Under the pieces are notes generated by a model. It ran no database searches. It saw only the letters and a program-made list of their open reading frames with translations, and was not told where the DNA came from. This document shows positions 6,951-13,423 of a DNA stretch of 15,499 nt, piece by piece. The first letter of the stretch is position 1; every line of letters starts with the position of its first letter. The stretch is from Candidatus Scatomorpha stercoravium (GTDB taxonomy: Bacteria; Bacillota; Clostridia; Oscillospirales; Oscillospiraceae): contig DVKN01000275.1 in NCBI GenBank assembly GCA_018716005.1, positions 1-15,499 on the forward strand, written 5' to 3'. Made by a program: the position numbers and the translations under genes.

Positions 6951-7985
6951 ATGAAAGCTGTTATCATGGCGGGAGGAGAGGGGAAGCGCCTCAAGGCCGT
7001 GACCGGGCCGCTCCCGAAACCTATGGTCAAGCTCCTGGGCAAGCCGCTGATGGAGCGCTGCCTCGAGCTGCTGCGCGAAAACGGAATAACCGAGGTCTGC
7101 GCCTCGCTGCGCTACAATCCCGGGCCCATCATGGCCTACTTCGGGGACGGGGAGCGCTTCGGGATGGAGATAACCTGGCGCGTCGAGACGGAGCCAATGG
7201 GCACGGCGGGAGGCGTGCGCGGCTGCATGGACGCGCTGGGGGACGGCGACTTCATCGTGATGAGCGGCGACGCGGCCTGCGACTTCGACCTCAGGCGCCT
7301 CATGCGCGAGCACAGGCGGAGCGGGGCGGCCGTCACGGTGGCGCTCTACGAGTGCTCCGAGCCGCTCAGCTACGGCGTGGCCGTCACGGACGCCGCCGGG
7401 GACATACGCGGCTTCATAGAGAAGCCGCCCTGGCGCAGGGTCTGCTCCGACCTCGTCTCTACCGGCATCTACGCCGTCTCCCCGCGCGCCATGGACTACG
7501 TGCCGGAGGGGGAGAGCTATGACTTCGCGCGCGACCTATTCCCGAGGCTCCTGGAGCGCGGCGAGCGCATACACGGCGTCGTCATGCCCGGCTACTGGTG
7601 CGACGTGGGGACGCCCCGGAGCTATTACCGCTGCTGCGTCGACGCCCTCGACGGGCGGCTGCGCCTCCCGGACGCCCTGCCCGAGCCGGAGGCGCCGCCC
7701 GAGGAAGCCTGTGCGCCCCTCGCCGGGGAGAACCTGCGCCGCCTGCGCGTGAAGTGCCGCGACCGCGCGAGGCTCATGCGCGCCATGTCCGCCGCGCTCA
7801 TGGAGGCGGGGGCGGACTTCTCCGACGGGCTCACCATATCCTCCGCGCACGCCGCGGCGCGCGTCTCGCCGGAGCCGGGGGCGAGCGAGCTCGTGATAGA
7901 GGCCACGGCCCGGGACGCCGGCTTCGCCGAGGCGCTCTCGCGGGAGTTAGCCGGCATGGCGGAGGAGCTCTCTAACGAGTGTTAG
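6951..7985 (+). CDS. Sugar-1-phosphate nucleotidyltransferase with a C-terminal mutase-like tail
   Basis: Residues 1-235 are a nucleotidyltransferase of the mannose-1-phosphate guanylyl/glucose-1-phosphate thymidylyl type, which makes NDP-sugars for surface polysaccharide. Visible motifs are AGGEGKRLKAVTG (7-19; the usual Thr is Lys12), PKPMV (22-26), GTAGG (84-88), SGDAACDFD (105-113), EKP (157-159) and DVGTP (218-222). After a Pro/Glu-rich linker (240-258), residues about 262-340 do not form hexapeptide repeats. They resemble the last domain of phosphomannomutases (DGLTI, ARVSPEPGASELVIEA). The mutase catalytic core is absent. I chose ATG 6951 because upstream GTG 6930 lies almost at the predicted transcription start. 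The SD is weak. The sugar substrate cannot be assigned. It stands alone, divergent from gdpP. Confidence 0.85.
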   Translation: MKAVIMAGGEGKRLKAVTGPLPKPMVKLLGKPLMERCLELLRENGITEVCASLRYNPGPIMAYFGDGERFGMEITWRVETEPMGTAGGVRGCMDALGDGDFIVMSGDAACDFDLRRLMREHRRSGAAVTVALYECSEPLSYGVAVTDAAGDIRGFIEKPPWRRVCSDLVSTGIYAVSPRAMDYVPEGESYDFARDLFPRLLERGERIHGVVMPGYWCDVGTPRSYYRCCVDALDGRLRLPDALPEPEAPPEEACAPLAGENLRRLRVKCRDRARLMRAMSAALMEAGADFSDGLTISSAHAAARVSPEPGASELVIEATARDAGFAEALSRELAGMAEELSNEC

Positions 7986-8009
7986 GCAATAATCTAACGA
8001 CCGTTCGGC

Positions 8010-8034
8010 GGAGGGCCCGGGGCGCGGGCCCTCC
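8010..8034 (+). terminator. GC-rich hairpin after the nucleotidyltransferase gene
   Basis: GGAGGGCCC (8010-8018) pairs with GGGCCCTCC (8026-8034) around a 7-nt loop, 24 nt after the stop codon. No T-run follows, so it is a weak candidate for intrinsic termination, but it is well placed to separate this gene from the next promoter at 8039. Confidence 0.4.
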
Positions 8035-8038
8035 CCAC

Positions 8039-8067
8039 TCGACAAGGCGGGGGAAATGTGATAGAAT
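8039..8067 (+). promoter_or_regulatory. Promoter of the cobalamin-riboswitch transcript
   Basis: TCGACA (8039-8044, one mismatch to TTGACA) and TAGAAT (8062-8067) are exactly 17 nt apart, with TG at 8059-8060 making an extended -10. The predicted start near 8074 gives a leader of about 195 nt, which fits a full riboswitch. Confidence 0.65.
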
Positions 8068-8075
8068 ACCCGCGC

Positions 8076-8222
8076 ACAGCCTTTGACGACTGCCGCTATT
8101 GTCTGAGCGCCGCGCATGACGCGGCGGGAGGGGGCGGGGGAAGCCGGTGAGAAACCGGCGCAACAGCCATTGCCGTGAGCCTCTGGCAAGCCGGAATGCC
8201 CGCCCGGCAGGGAGCGCGAGCA
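8076..8222 (+). promoter_or_regulatory. Cobalamin riboswitch (limits approximate)
   Basis: The core GGGGAAGCC-GGTGAGAAACCGGC (8137-8159) matches the conserved GGGAA..GGUGnGAA..CC segment of cobalamin riboswitches. AGCCGGAATGCCCGCC (8189-8204) matches the B12 box. GGGCGGG (8132-8138) can pair with CCCGCCC (8199-8205), and GCCGCG/CGCGGC (8109-8125) forms another hairpin. The usual CCCGCCACUGU stretch is diverged here (about 8160-8178). A later hairpin, GCGCG/CGCGC (8214-8229), lies before the SD at 8255-8261. There is no U-tract, so control is more likely translational. It lies directly upstream of the DUF4430-ECF pair, implying that this pair is turned down when B12 is plentiful. Exact ends and subclass are not certain. 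Confidence 0.82.
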
Positions 8223-8268
8223 CCCGCGCGCATCGTGAGCTGCGACTAAATGTTTGAGGAGTATGTGT

Positions 8269-8700
8269 ATGAAGAAACTGAATACCGCCGCGGCGCTGCT
8301 GCTTATACTGGCGCTGGCGCTCTCCCTCGCCGCCTGTGGGGCCGGGGAAGGGGAGGCCGCGGACCTCTGGGACGGCGCCATGTACATGGAGGACGCCTCG
8401 CTCGGCGAGGGGGCCATGACCATCGCCGTCGACGTCACGGCGGGGGAGAAGACCGTGAAGCTCAGCGTCGCCACGGACGCGGAGAACCTGCGCGATGCGC
8501 TCGAGCCGCTGGGGCTCATAGCCGGCGACGAGAGCGAGCTCGGCCTCTATATCAAGACCGTCAACGGCATTTCCGCGGACTATGAGGCCGACGGATATTA
8601 CTGGGCGCTCTACATAGGCGGCGAGTACGCCTCCACGGGAGTAGACGCCACGCCCGTGGCCGACGGAGGCGAATACGCCCTTGTCCGCGAGGCCGCTTAA
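8269..8700 (+). CDS. DUF4430 (transcobalamin C-terminal-like) lipoprotein, candidate cobalamin-binding protein
   Basis: A 143-aa secreted lipoprotein. MKK, a hydrophobic stretch (6-19) and the lipobox SLAAC place the lipidated Cys at residue 23. The mature part carries a DUF4430-like domain (about 65-140), seen in GLYIKTVNGISADYE followed by YYWALYIGGEYASTGVD. That domain family includes the C-terminal part of transcobalamin and intrinsic factor. Its role in capturing cobalamin at the cell surface is inferred from the riboswitch upstream and the transporter gene downstream. No binding residue can be proven by eye. I chose ATG 8269 because TGAGGAG ends 7 nt before it; ATG 8263 is too close to that SD. 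It overlaps the next gene by 20 nt. Confidence 0.82.
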   Translation: MKKLNTAAALLLILALALSLAACGAGEGEAADLWDGAMYMEDASLGEGAMTIAVDVTAGEKTVKLSVATDAENLRDALEPLGLIAGDESELGLYIKTVNGISADYEADGYYWALYIGGEYASTGVDATPVADGGEYALVREAA

Positions 8701-9198
8701 GGGTAAGCTGAGCGTCAGGGAGATGGCGGCCTTCGCCATGTTCGGCGCGCTGATGTACGCCTCCAAGGAGATAATGGCGGTGCTGCCAAACATTCACCTC
8801 CTGGGGATGTTCACGATGCTGCTGACCCTGGTATACCGCTCGAAGGCGCTCTATCCCATCTACGTCTACGCCCTGCTCGAGGGCCTCACATGGGGCTTCC
8901 CCGTCTGGTGGCCGCCGCATCTGTACATATGGACGCTGCTCTGGGGCGTGACGATGCTCCTGCCGCGGGATATGCCGCCCCGGGCCGCGATGATAGTCTA
9001 TCCCGCCGTCTGCGCCCTGCACGGGCTGGCCTACGGCGCGCTCTACGCGCCCTGGCAGGCGCTGGCCTTCGGCCTCGGCTGGGAGGGGACTATAGCCTGG
9101 ATAATCGCGGGGCTCCCCTTCGACGCCGTGCACGCCGCCGGGAACCTCGCCGCGGGGCTCATGATACTGCCGCTGAGCCGGCTCCTCGCGCGCCTTAA
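8681..9198 (+). CDS. ECF transporter S component, putative cobalamin uptake; native stop lost
   Basis: Membrane substrate-binding subunit of an energy-coupling factor importer. The family-like part is residues 1 to about 172: SVREMAAFAMFGALMYASK, PNIHLLGMF, then about five to six hydrophobic segments and the conserved AGLPFDAVHAAGN near the end. I infer cobalamin as substrate because it is the second gene after a cobalamin riboswitch and a DUF4430 lipoprotein. No ATPase or T subunit is nearby, so shared EcfAAT encoded elsewhere would be needed. The start is TTG 8681, with GGAGG about 11 nt upstream, inside the previous gene. There is no in-frame stop near the expected end. The frame runs on to TAA at 9950-9952, through a terminator and antisense to the next gene. 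I set the end at TAA 9196-9198, one base out of frame, where one missing T would restore an ending of LARL. Confidence 0.8.
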
Positions 9199-9220
9199 CG
9201 CAAGACTGCAAAATAGCGAA

Positions 9221-9245
9221 GGCTCCCTCGAGAGAGGGAGCCTTT
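9221..9245. terminator. Bidirectional terminator between the ECF gene and the AIM24 gene
   Basis: GGCTCCCTC (9221-9229) pairs with GAGGGAGCC (9234-9242) around a GAGA loop, followed by TTT on the plus strand. In the minus direction the hairpin is followed by a stretch containing TATTTT. It lies between convergent genes and can serve both. It also lies inside the stop-less extension of the ECF frame, which shows that the extension is not natural coding sequence. Confidence 0.8.
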
Positions 9246-9256
9246 CCGCTTCGCGC

Positions 9257-9934
9257 TCAGCCGTTCCCGGTGGGGAAGTAGGGCCGCAGGGCGGCGGCGA
9301 CGCCGGAGATGGGCATGGTCTGGAGCCAGACCTTTCCCGGGCCGGTCAGCAGGGTGTTGAAGAGGCCCTCGCCGCCGAGGAACTTGTTCTTGAGGCCGGG
9401 CACCTGGCGGATGTCCATCTGGACGCTCGACTCGAAGCCCGCGACGTTGCCGGTGTCGGCGACGAGCTGCTCGCCGGGCGCGAGCGTGGTCTCGAAGACG
9501 TCGCCGTCTATCTCGACGAAGACGAGGCCCTCGCCGGAAAGGCGCTGCATGATGAAGCCCTCGCCGCCGAAGAGGCCCGCGCCGAGCTTCTTATTGAAGA
9601 AAATCTCCACCGTCACGCCGGGCGTGGAGGCGAGGAAGCTGCGCTTCTGCACGATTATCTCCCGCCCGGGGCCTATCTCCATGGGCAGTATCTTACCGGG
9701 GAAGCTGGTGCCGAAGGCTATCGAGCCCGCGCCGCGCGCGGTGTATATGTTCTGGAACAGGCTTTCTCCAGAGAAGGCGCGCGAGAACATCTTGCCCAGC
9801 CCGCCGCCGCGCGTCTCCATCTCCATGTTCGGCGTCTGCCAGACCATGGAGCCGCGCTCGGTTATCATGGCCTCCCCGTCGTTCAGCTCGCAGATTACCA
9901 CGGGGAACTCCCCGCCGCGTATTTCGTAACGCAT
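9257..9934 (-). CDS. AIM24 family protein (TIGR00266-like)
   Basis: A 225-aa cytoplasmic protein of the AIM24/DUF124 family, a beta-rich fold of unknown biochemical role in bacteria. Support comes from the N-terminal ITERGSMVWQTPNMEMETR, the Gly-rich GGGLGKMFSRAFSGESLF, the FPGKILPMEI repeat-like segment, LGAGLFGGEGFIMQRLSGEG, and the C-terminal NTLLTGPGKVWLQTMP, all typical of the family. The ATG at 9934 has a strong SD (AAGGAGGA, 6 nt upstream). It lies 51 nt after nth in the same direction and may be co-transcribed with it. The end meets a bidirectional terminator. The family is recognised with confidence but its function cannot be stated. No signal peptide or membrane segment is seen. Confidence 0.9.
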   Translation of the reverse strand: MRYEIRGGEFPVVICELNDGEAMITERGSMVWQTPNMEMETRGGGLGKMFSRAFSGESLFQNIYTARGAGSIAFGTSFPGKILPMEIGPGREIIVQKRSFLASTPGVTVEIFFNKKLGAGLFGGEGFIMQRLSGEGLVFVEIDGDVFETTLAPGEQLVADTGNVAGFESSVQMDIRQVPGLKNKFLGGEGLFNTLLTGPGKVWLQTMPISGVAAALRPYFPTGNG

Positions 9935-9985
9935 ATACAGTCCTCCTTATAATTGCATTTTGCCCCTGCCGGGGGTATAATCTTT

Positions 9986-10621
9986 TTATCCAGCCGCGAA
10001 TTGGCAGACGTGGCGGACGCAGCAGCGCTCGCAGTACGGCTTCCTCGCCGTGCAGACGGCGCGGCCATGGAGCACCAGGCGGTGCGTGAAGTCGCTGCTC
10101 TTCTCCGGCGGGAGGATTTCGCGCAGGGCCGATTCTATCTTCACGGGGTCCTTCTCGTTGTCGACGAGGCCCATGCGGTTTGAGAGCCGGATGCAGTGCG
10201 TGTCCACGACCACCGCGCCGGGGGCCTTATAGACGTCGCCGAGGATGAGGTTCGCGGTCTTGCGGCCCACGCCGGGGAGCTTCAAAAGCTCCTCCATCGT
10301 GCCGGGCACCCTGCCGCCGTATTGCGTGAGCAGTATTTTGGCGCAGTTTACGATGTCCCGCGCCTTCGTGTGATAGAAGCCGCAGGATTTAACGTATTTC
10401 TCGACCTCCTCGACGTCGGCTTCGGCGAAGCTCTCGAGCGTCGGGAAGCGCCCGAAGAGGGCGGGGGTTATCATATTGACGCGCTCGTCCGTACACTGGG
10501 CGGCGAGCCGCACGGAGAAGAGCAGCTCGTAGTCCTTGTCATACTCGAGCGAGCAGAGGGCGTCGGGGTATTCGTTTTCTAGGCAGCGTATAATCTCCGC
10601 GGCCTGTTCGGCTGTGCGCAA
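9986..10621 (-). CDS. nth: Endonuclease III, DNA glycosylase/AP lyase
   Basis: Base-excision repair enzyme that removes oxidised pyrimidines and cleaves at AP sites. With the start used here it has 211 aa, the length of E. coli Nth. The helix-hairpin-helix LPGVGRKTAN contains the catalytic Lys121, and VVVDTH contains the catalytic Asp140. The C-terminal [4Fe-4S] ligands C190-x6-C197-x2-C200-x5-C206 are complete. I chose TTG 10621 because GAGGTGAG precedes it by about 4-6 nt. The longer frame, starting at TTG 10675, begins inside the -35 box of the gene's own promoter and cannot be its true start. It is transcribed divergently from rarA, another DNA-repair gene. Confidence 0.93.
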   Translation of the reverse strand: MRTAEQAAEIIRCLENEYPDALCSLEYDKDYELLFSVRLAAQCTDERVNMITPALFGRFPTLESFAEADVEEVEKYVKSCGFYHTKARDIVNCAKILLTQYGGRVPGTMEELLKLPGVGRKTANLILGDVYKAPGAVVVDTHCIRLSNRMGLVDNEKDPVKIESALREILPPEKSSDFTHRLVLHGRAVCTARKPYCERCCVRHVCQFAAG

Positions 10622-10646
10622 AGCTCTCACCTCGCAGTTTTCTTGT

Positions 10647-10675
10647 ATTCTACCATCATTTCCGACCGATTTCAA
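10647..10675 (-). promoter_or_regulatory. Sigma-A promoter of nth
   Basis: On the minus strand TTGAAA (10675-10670) and TAGAAT (10652-10647) are exactly 17 nt apart. The predicted start near 10640 leaves about a 20-nt leader to the GAGGTGAG ribosome binding site and TTG 10621. Confidence 0.75.
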
Positions 10676-10692
10676 CGCTTGGAGGCGATTAT

Positions 10693-11955
10693 ATGCGTCC
10701 GCTTGCCGACGAGATACGCCCGCTCGACCTGGACGAGGTCGTGGGGCAGAAGCACATACTGGGCCCGGGAGGGCTGCTGCGCCGCGTAATTGAGAGCGGC
10801 GAGATACCGAACATGGTCTTCTACGGCCCCTCGGGCACGGGCAAGACGACGGTCGCGAACATCATCGCCCGCCGCACCGACCGGACTCTGCGCCGCCTGA
10901 ACGCCACGAGCGCCACGCTCTCGGATATCAAGGCCGTCATAGGCGAGCTCGACACGCTGCTCACCCCCGGCGGGGTGCTGCTCTATCTCGACGAGATACA
11001 GTACTTCAATAAGAAGCAGCAGCAGAGCCTCCTGGAATTCATCGAGGACGGGCGCATAACGCTCATCGCCTCCACGACGGAGAACCCGTATTTCTACGTG
11101 TACAACGCGCTTTTGAGCCGGAGCACGGTCTTCGAGTTCAAGAGCGTGCCGCCCGAGGAGGCGGAGCTCGCCGTGGAGCGGGCCGTCCGGCGCGTATCCG
11201 AGCGGGAGGGCGTCGAGGCCGTGCTGGAGCCGGGCGTCACGAGGCGGCTCGCCGTGAGCTGCGGCGGCGACGTCCGCAAGGCGGTGAACGGCGTGGAGCT
11301 TCTCTTCGCGGCCGCGCCGAGGGAGGCGGGGCGCGTCAATATTAGCCTCGCGGACGCCGAGGCCGCGACGGCGCGCAGCTCCATGCACTACGACCGCGAG
11401 GGCGACGAGCACTTCGACGCCGTGAGCGCGCTCATGAAATCCCTGCGCGGCTCCGACCCGGACGCGGCGCTGCACTATCTCGCGAGGCTCCTGGAGGCGG
11501 GCGACCTCATAGGCGCGATACGCCGGCTCCTCTGCTCGGCGAGCGAGGACGTGGGCCTCGCCTACCCGCAGGCGGCGAGCATAGTCCGCGCCTGCTGCGA
11601 GAGCGCGTTGCAGCTGGGCCTCCCGGAGGCGAAGCTCCCTCTCGCCGAGGCGGCGCTGCTCCTCGCTACCGCGCCGAAGTCCAACAGCGTCGTCATGGGC
11701 ATAGACAGGGCCATGGCCGACGTGAGGCGCGGGAAATACGGCCCGCCGCCGCGCGAATTGCAGAACGTCCACGCCGACGGCGCGGGCTTCGAGCGCGAGC
11801 AGGGCTACAAGTACCCGCACGATTTCCCGAACCACTGGGTCGAGCAACAGTATCTGCCCGACGCGCTCGTGGGAACGCGCTACTATGTCCCCGGCGAGAA
11901 CAAGAACGAGCAGGCCGCGAAGGCCTACTGGGACAGGATAAAGGGGGAGAAGTGA
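10693..11955 (+). CDS. rarA: Replication-associated recombination protein A (RarA/MgsA family AAA+ ATPase)
   Basis: Clamp-loader-like AAA+ ATPase that acts at stalled replication forks. The 420-aa protein opens with the family signature PLADEIRPLDLDEVVGQKH. Walker A GPSGTGKT is at 45-52, and Walker B LLYLDEI ends at residue 101 and continues as QYFNKKQQ (DEIHRFNK is usual). Sensor 1 STTENP is at 127-132. The C-terminal part carries the RarA/WRNIP1 oligomerisation region with SEDVGLAYPQA and the final PHDFPNHWVEQQYLPD, both diagnostic. ATG 10693 follows TTGGAGG by about 7 nt. It is divergent from nth and overlaps the DUF951 gene by one base, so the two are likely coupled. Confidence 0.93.
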   Translation: MRPLADEIRPLDLDEVVGQKHILGPGGLLRRVIESGEIPNMVFYGPSGTGKTTVANIIARRTDRTLRRLNATSATLSDIKAVIGELDTLLTPGGVLLYLDEIQYFNKKQQQSLLEFIEDGRITLIASTTENPYFYVYNALLSRSTVFEFKSVPPEEAELAVERAVRRVSEREGVEAVLEPGVTRRLAVSCGGDVRKAVNGVELLFAAAPREAGRVNISLADAEAATARSSMHYDREGDEHFDAVSALMKSLRGSDPDAALHYLARLLEAGDLIGAIRRLLCSASEDVGLAYPQAASIVRACCESALQLGLPEAKLPLAEAALLLATAPKSNSVVMGIDRAMADVRRGKYGPPPRELQNVHADGAGFEREQGYKYPHDFPNHWVEQQYLPDALVGTRYYVPGENKNEQAAKAYWDRIKGEK

Positions 11956-12155
11956 TGGACATCCGCGTCGGCGACACGCTGGTCATGAAGAAGAAGCACC
12001 CCTGCGGCTCTAACCGCTGGCTCGTGGAGCGAGTGGGGGCGGATTTCCGGCTCAAATGCCTCGGCTGCGGCAGGGAGGTCTTCGGGCCGAGGGCGAAGTT
12101 CGAGCAGCGCGTCAGCGCCGTGGAGCGCCCGGACGGTCACGGGGAAAATTCCTGA
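11955..12155 (+). CDS. DUF951 family small protein
   Basis: A 66-aa protein of unknown function found widely in Firmicutes. The family pattern is clear: MDIRVGDTLVMKKKHPCGSN, then RVGADFRLKCLGCGREV and PRAKFEQRV. Cys17, Cys35 and Cys38 with His15 could bind metal, but this is inference. The ATG shares its first base with the rarA TGA stop (TGATG), and the SD GGGGGAG lies just upstream. A GTG one codon earlier is also possible. This arrangement implies coupling to rarA. After it come 89 bp with a GC-rich inverted repeat (CGCGCGG/CCGCGCG, 12198-12218) and no clear terminator before the lipoprotein genes. Confidence 0.88.
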   Translation: MDIRVGDTLVMKKKHPCGSNRWLVERVGADFRLKCLGCGREVFGPRAKFEQRVSAVERPDGHGENS

Positions 12156-12244
12156 AAAAATGCGGGAACATTTCGCCCGCCGCGCAGTCTAAAGGGCCGC
12201 GCGGCCGTCATCCGCGCGAAAACAGTACCGCAAGGAGAATGAAA

Positions 12245-12760
12245 ATGAAGAAGCTTACCGCCCTTATACTCGCGCTCGCGATGTGCTTCGCCCTCGCCGC
12301 CTGCGGCGCGGAGCCCGCCCCGACCCCGACGCCCATGCCGAGCGCCGAGGAGCTCGCGGAGAAATACGCCTCCGCCATCACCGCCGCGCGCAGCGAGGAC
12401 GACAACGAGTTCACCCCCGTCGTGACCGACCCCGCCGAGCTCGCGGACTACAACTGGCAGCTGCTCGGCTTCGCCGCCGGGGACGTCTACGCCTTCGCCA
12501 TCGCGCAGTCGCTCATGAACATCCAGGCCTACTGCGTCGCGCTCATCATGCCCGCCGAGGGCAAGAGCGAGGCCGTTATGAACGGCTTGCAGAGTTATGT
12601 TGACTCCACGGAGCAGAGCTTCTCCACCTATCTGCCCGACCAGCACGAGATTGCCCAGAACGCCATACTCGAGAAGCTCGACGACGGCAGCATCCTGCTC
12701 GTCATGAGCCCGGAGTGGGACAGCGTCCACGACGGCATAGTCAGCGCCCTCGAGGCCTGA
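12245..12760 (+). CDS. DUF4358 lipoprotein, first of a tandem pair
   Basis: A 171-aa predicted lipoprotein. It begins MKKLTALILALAMC and has the lipobox LAAC with the lipidated Cys near residue 20, then a Pro/Thr linker (PAPTPTPMPS). The mature domain contains SLMNIQAYCVALIMPAEGK and YLPDQHEIAQNAIL, the pattern of DUF4358, a family of secreted Firmicutes proteins without known function. AAGGAG ends 7 nt before ATG 12245; the ATG at 12239 is only 1 nt from it and unlikely. The next gene, 33 nt on, is a paralogue with an almost identical leader. The name is confident, the role unknown. Confidence 0.85.
   Translation: MKKLTALILALAMCFALAACGAEPAPTPTPMPSAEELAEKYASAITAARSEDDNEFTPVVTDPAELADYNWQLLGFAAGDVYAFAIAQSLMNIQAYCVALIMPAEGKSEAVMNGLQSYVDSTEQSFSTYLPDQHEIAQNAILEKLDDGSILLVMSPEWDSVHDGIVSALEA
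12263..12357 (+). repeat. 95-bp direct repeat, copy 1 (5' end of first lipoprotein gene)
   Basis: This stretch is identical base for base to 12812-12906, 549 bp downstream. It covers the signal peptide, lipobox and Pro/Thr linker. Identity stops abruptly after AGCTCGC, and the coding sequences diverge beyond it. Confidence 0.95.
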
Positions 12761-12793
12761 AAATCAGCTTAAATTAAAGGAGAAACGCTTAAA

Positions 12794-13333
12794 ATGAAGA
12801 AGATAACCGCACTTATACTCGCGCTCGCGATGTGCTTCGCCCTCGCCGCCTGCGGCGCGGAGCCCGCCCCGACCCCGACGCCCATGCCGAGCGCCGAGGA
12901 GCTCGCCGAGACCTACAAGGCCGCCATCGAGGGCGCGCGCAGCGAGCAGGACAACGCCGACCGCGGCATTATGTATACCGGCCAGAGCGAGCCTATGGGC
13001 TCCATCTACTGGGAGCTCCTGGGCTTTGCCGAGAGCGACGTGTACTCCTGCGCCTTCAGCCTCTCGGTCATGAACGTCCAGGCCTACTGCGTGGGCCTCT
13101 TCATGCCCGCCGAGGGCAGGGCCGAGGCCGTCACCGCCGGGCTCGAGAAATACATCGAGGCCATGCAGCAGAGCTTCGAGAACTACCTGCCCGACCAGGG
13201 CGTGATTGCCGATAACGCCGTGCTCGAGACCCTCGACGACGGCAGCGTGCTCATAGTCATGTGCGAAGGCCAGGACACCGTCCGCGACGCCGTGGTAGCG
13301 AACTTGCAGGCCGCGCCCGCGGACAATGCGTGA
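12794..13333 (+). CDS. DUF4358 lipoprotein, second of a tandem pair
   Basis: A 179-aa predicted lipoprotein and paralogue of the gene before it. The signal peptide and linker are essentially the same (MKKITALILALAMC, lipobox LAAC, PAPTPTPMPS). The mature domain is only about half identical by eye but keeps the DUF4358 features SVMNVQAYCVGLFMPAEG, YLPDQGVIADNAVLE and TLDDGSVLIVM. Its N-terminal mature part differs most, with a short insertion. AAAGGAG lies about 11 nt before the ATG. It is probably co-transcribed with the first copy and ends at a strong terminator at 13361-13389. Tandem duplication followed by divergence is clear; substrate or partner is unknown. Confidence 0.85.
   Translation: MKKITALILALAMCFALAACGAEPAPTPTPMPSAEELAETYKAAIEGARSEQDNADRGIMYTGQSEPMGSIYWELLGFAESDVYSCAFSLSVMNVQAYCVGLFMPAEGRAEAVTAGLEKYIEAMQQSFENYLPDQGVIADNAVLETLDDGSVLIVMCEGQDTVRDAVVANLQAAPADNA
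12812..12906 (+). repeat. 95-bp direct repeat, copy 2 (5' end of second lipoprotein gene)
   Basis: Perfect match to 12263-12357. The flanks upstream also match for short runs (AAAATGAAGAAG, then ACCGC), so most of the first 115 bp of the two genes is shared. Confidence 0.95.
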
Positions 13334-13360
13334 CTTCGCGTTGGCAATTAGATAACGTTA

Positions 13361-13389
13361 GCCGCCCGGTAACGTACCGGGCGGCTTTT
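13361..13389 (+). terminator. Intrinsic terminator after the lipoprotein pair
   Basis: GCCGCCCGGT pairs perfectly with ACCGGGCGGC over 10 bp around the loop AACGT, followed by TTTT. It lies 28 nt after the stop of the second lipoprotein gene. Confidence 0.88.
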
Positions 13390-13423
13390 CGTGCGTTATG
13401 GGCTGCTTTACGCTGCGGGGAGC

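Noticed and set aside
7972..7985. CTAAC/GTTAG inverted repeat at the end of the nucleotidyltransferase gene
   Set aside because: A 5-bp AT-containing stem with no T-run; too weak to call a terminator, and the hairpin at 8010-8034 is a better candidate.
8083..8102. TTGACG and TATTGT as a promoter inside the riboswitch leader
   Set aside because: The two boxes are only 8 nt apart; the pair at 8039-8067 with 17-nt spacing is far better.
7972..8793. Minus-strand open frames across the riboswitch and DUF4430 gene
   Set aside because: They cross a promoter, a riboswitch core and a well-supported gene on the other strand, with no family match.
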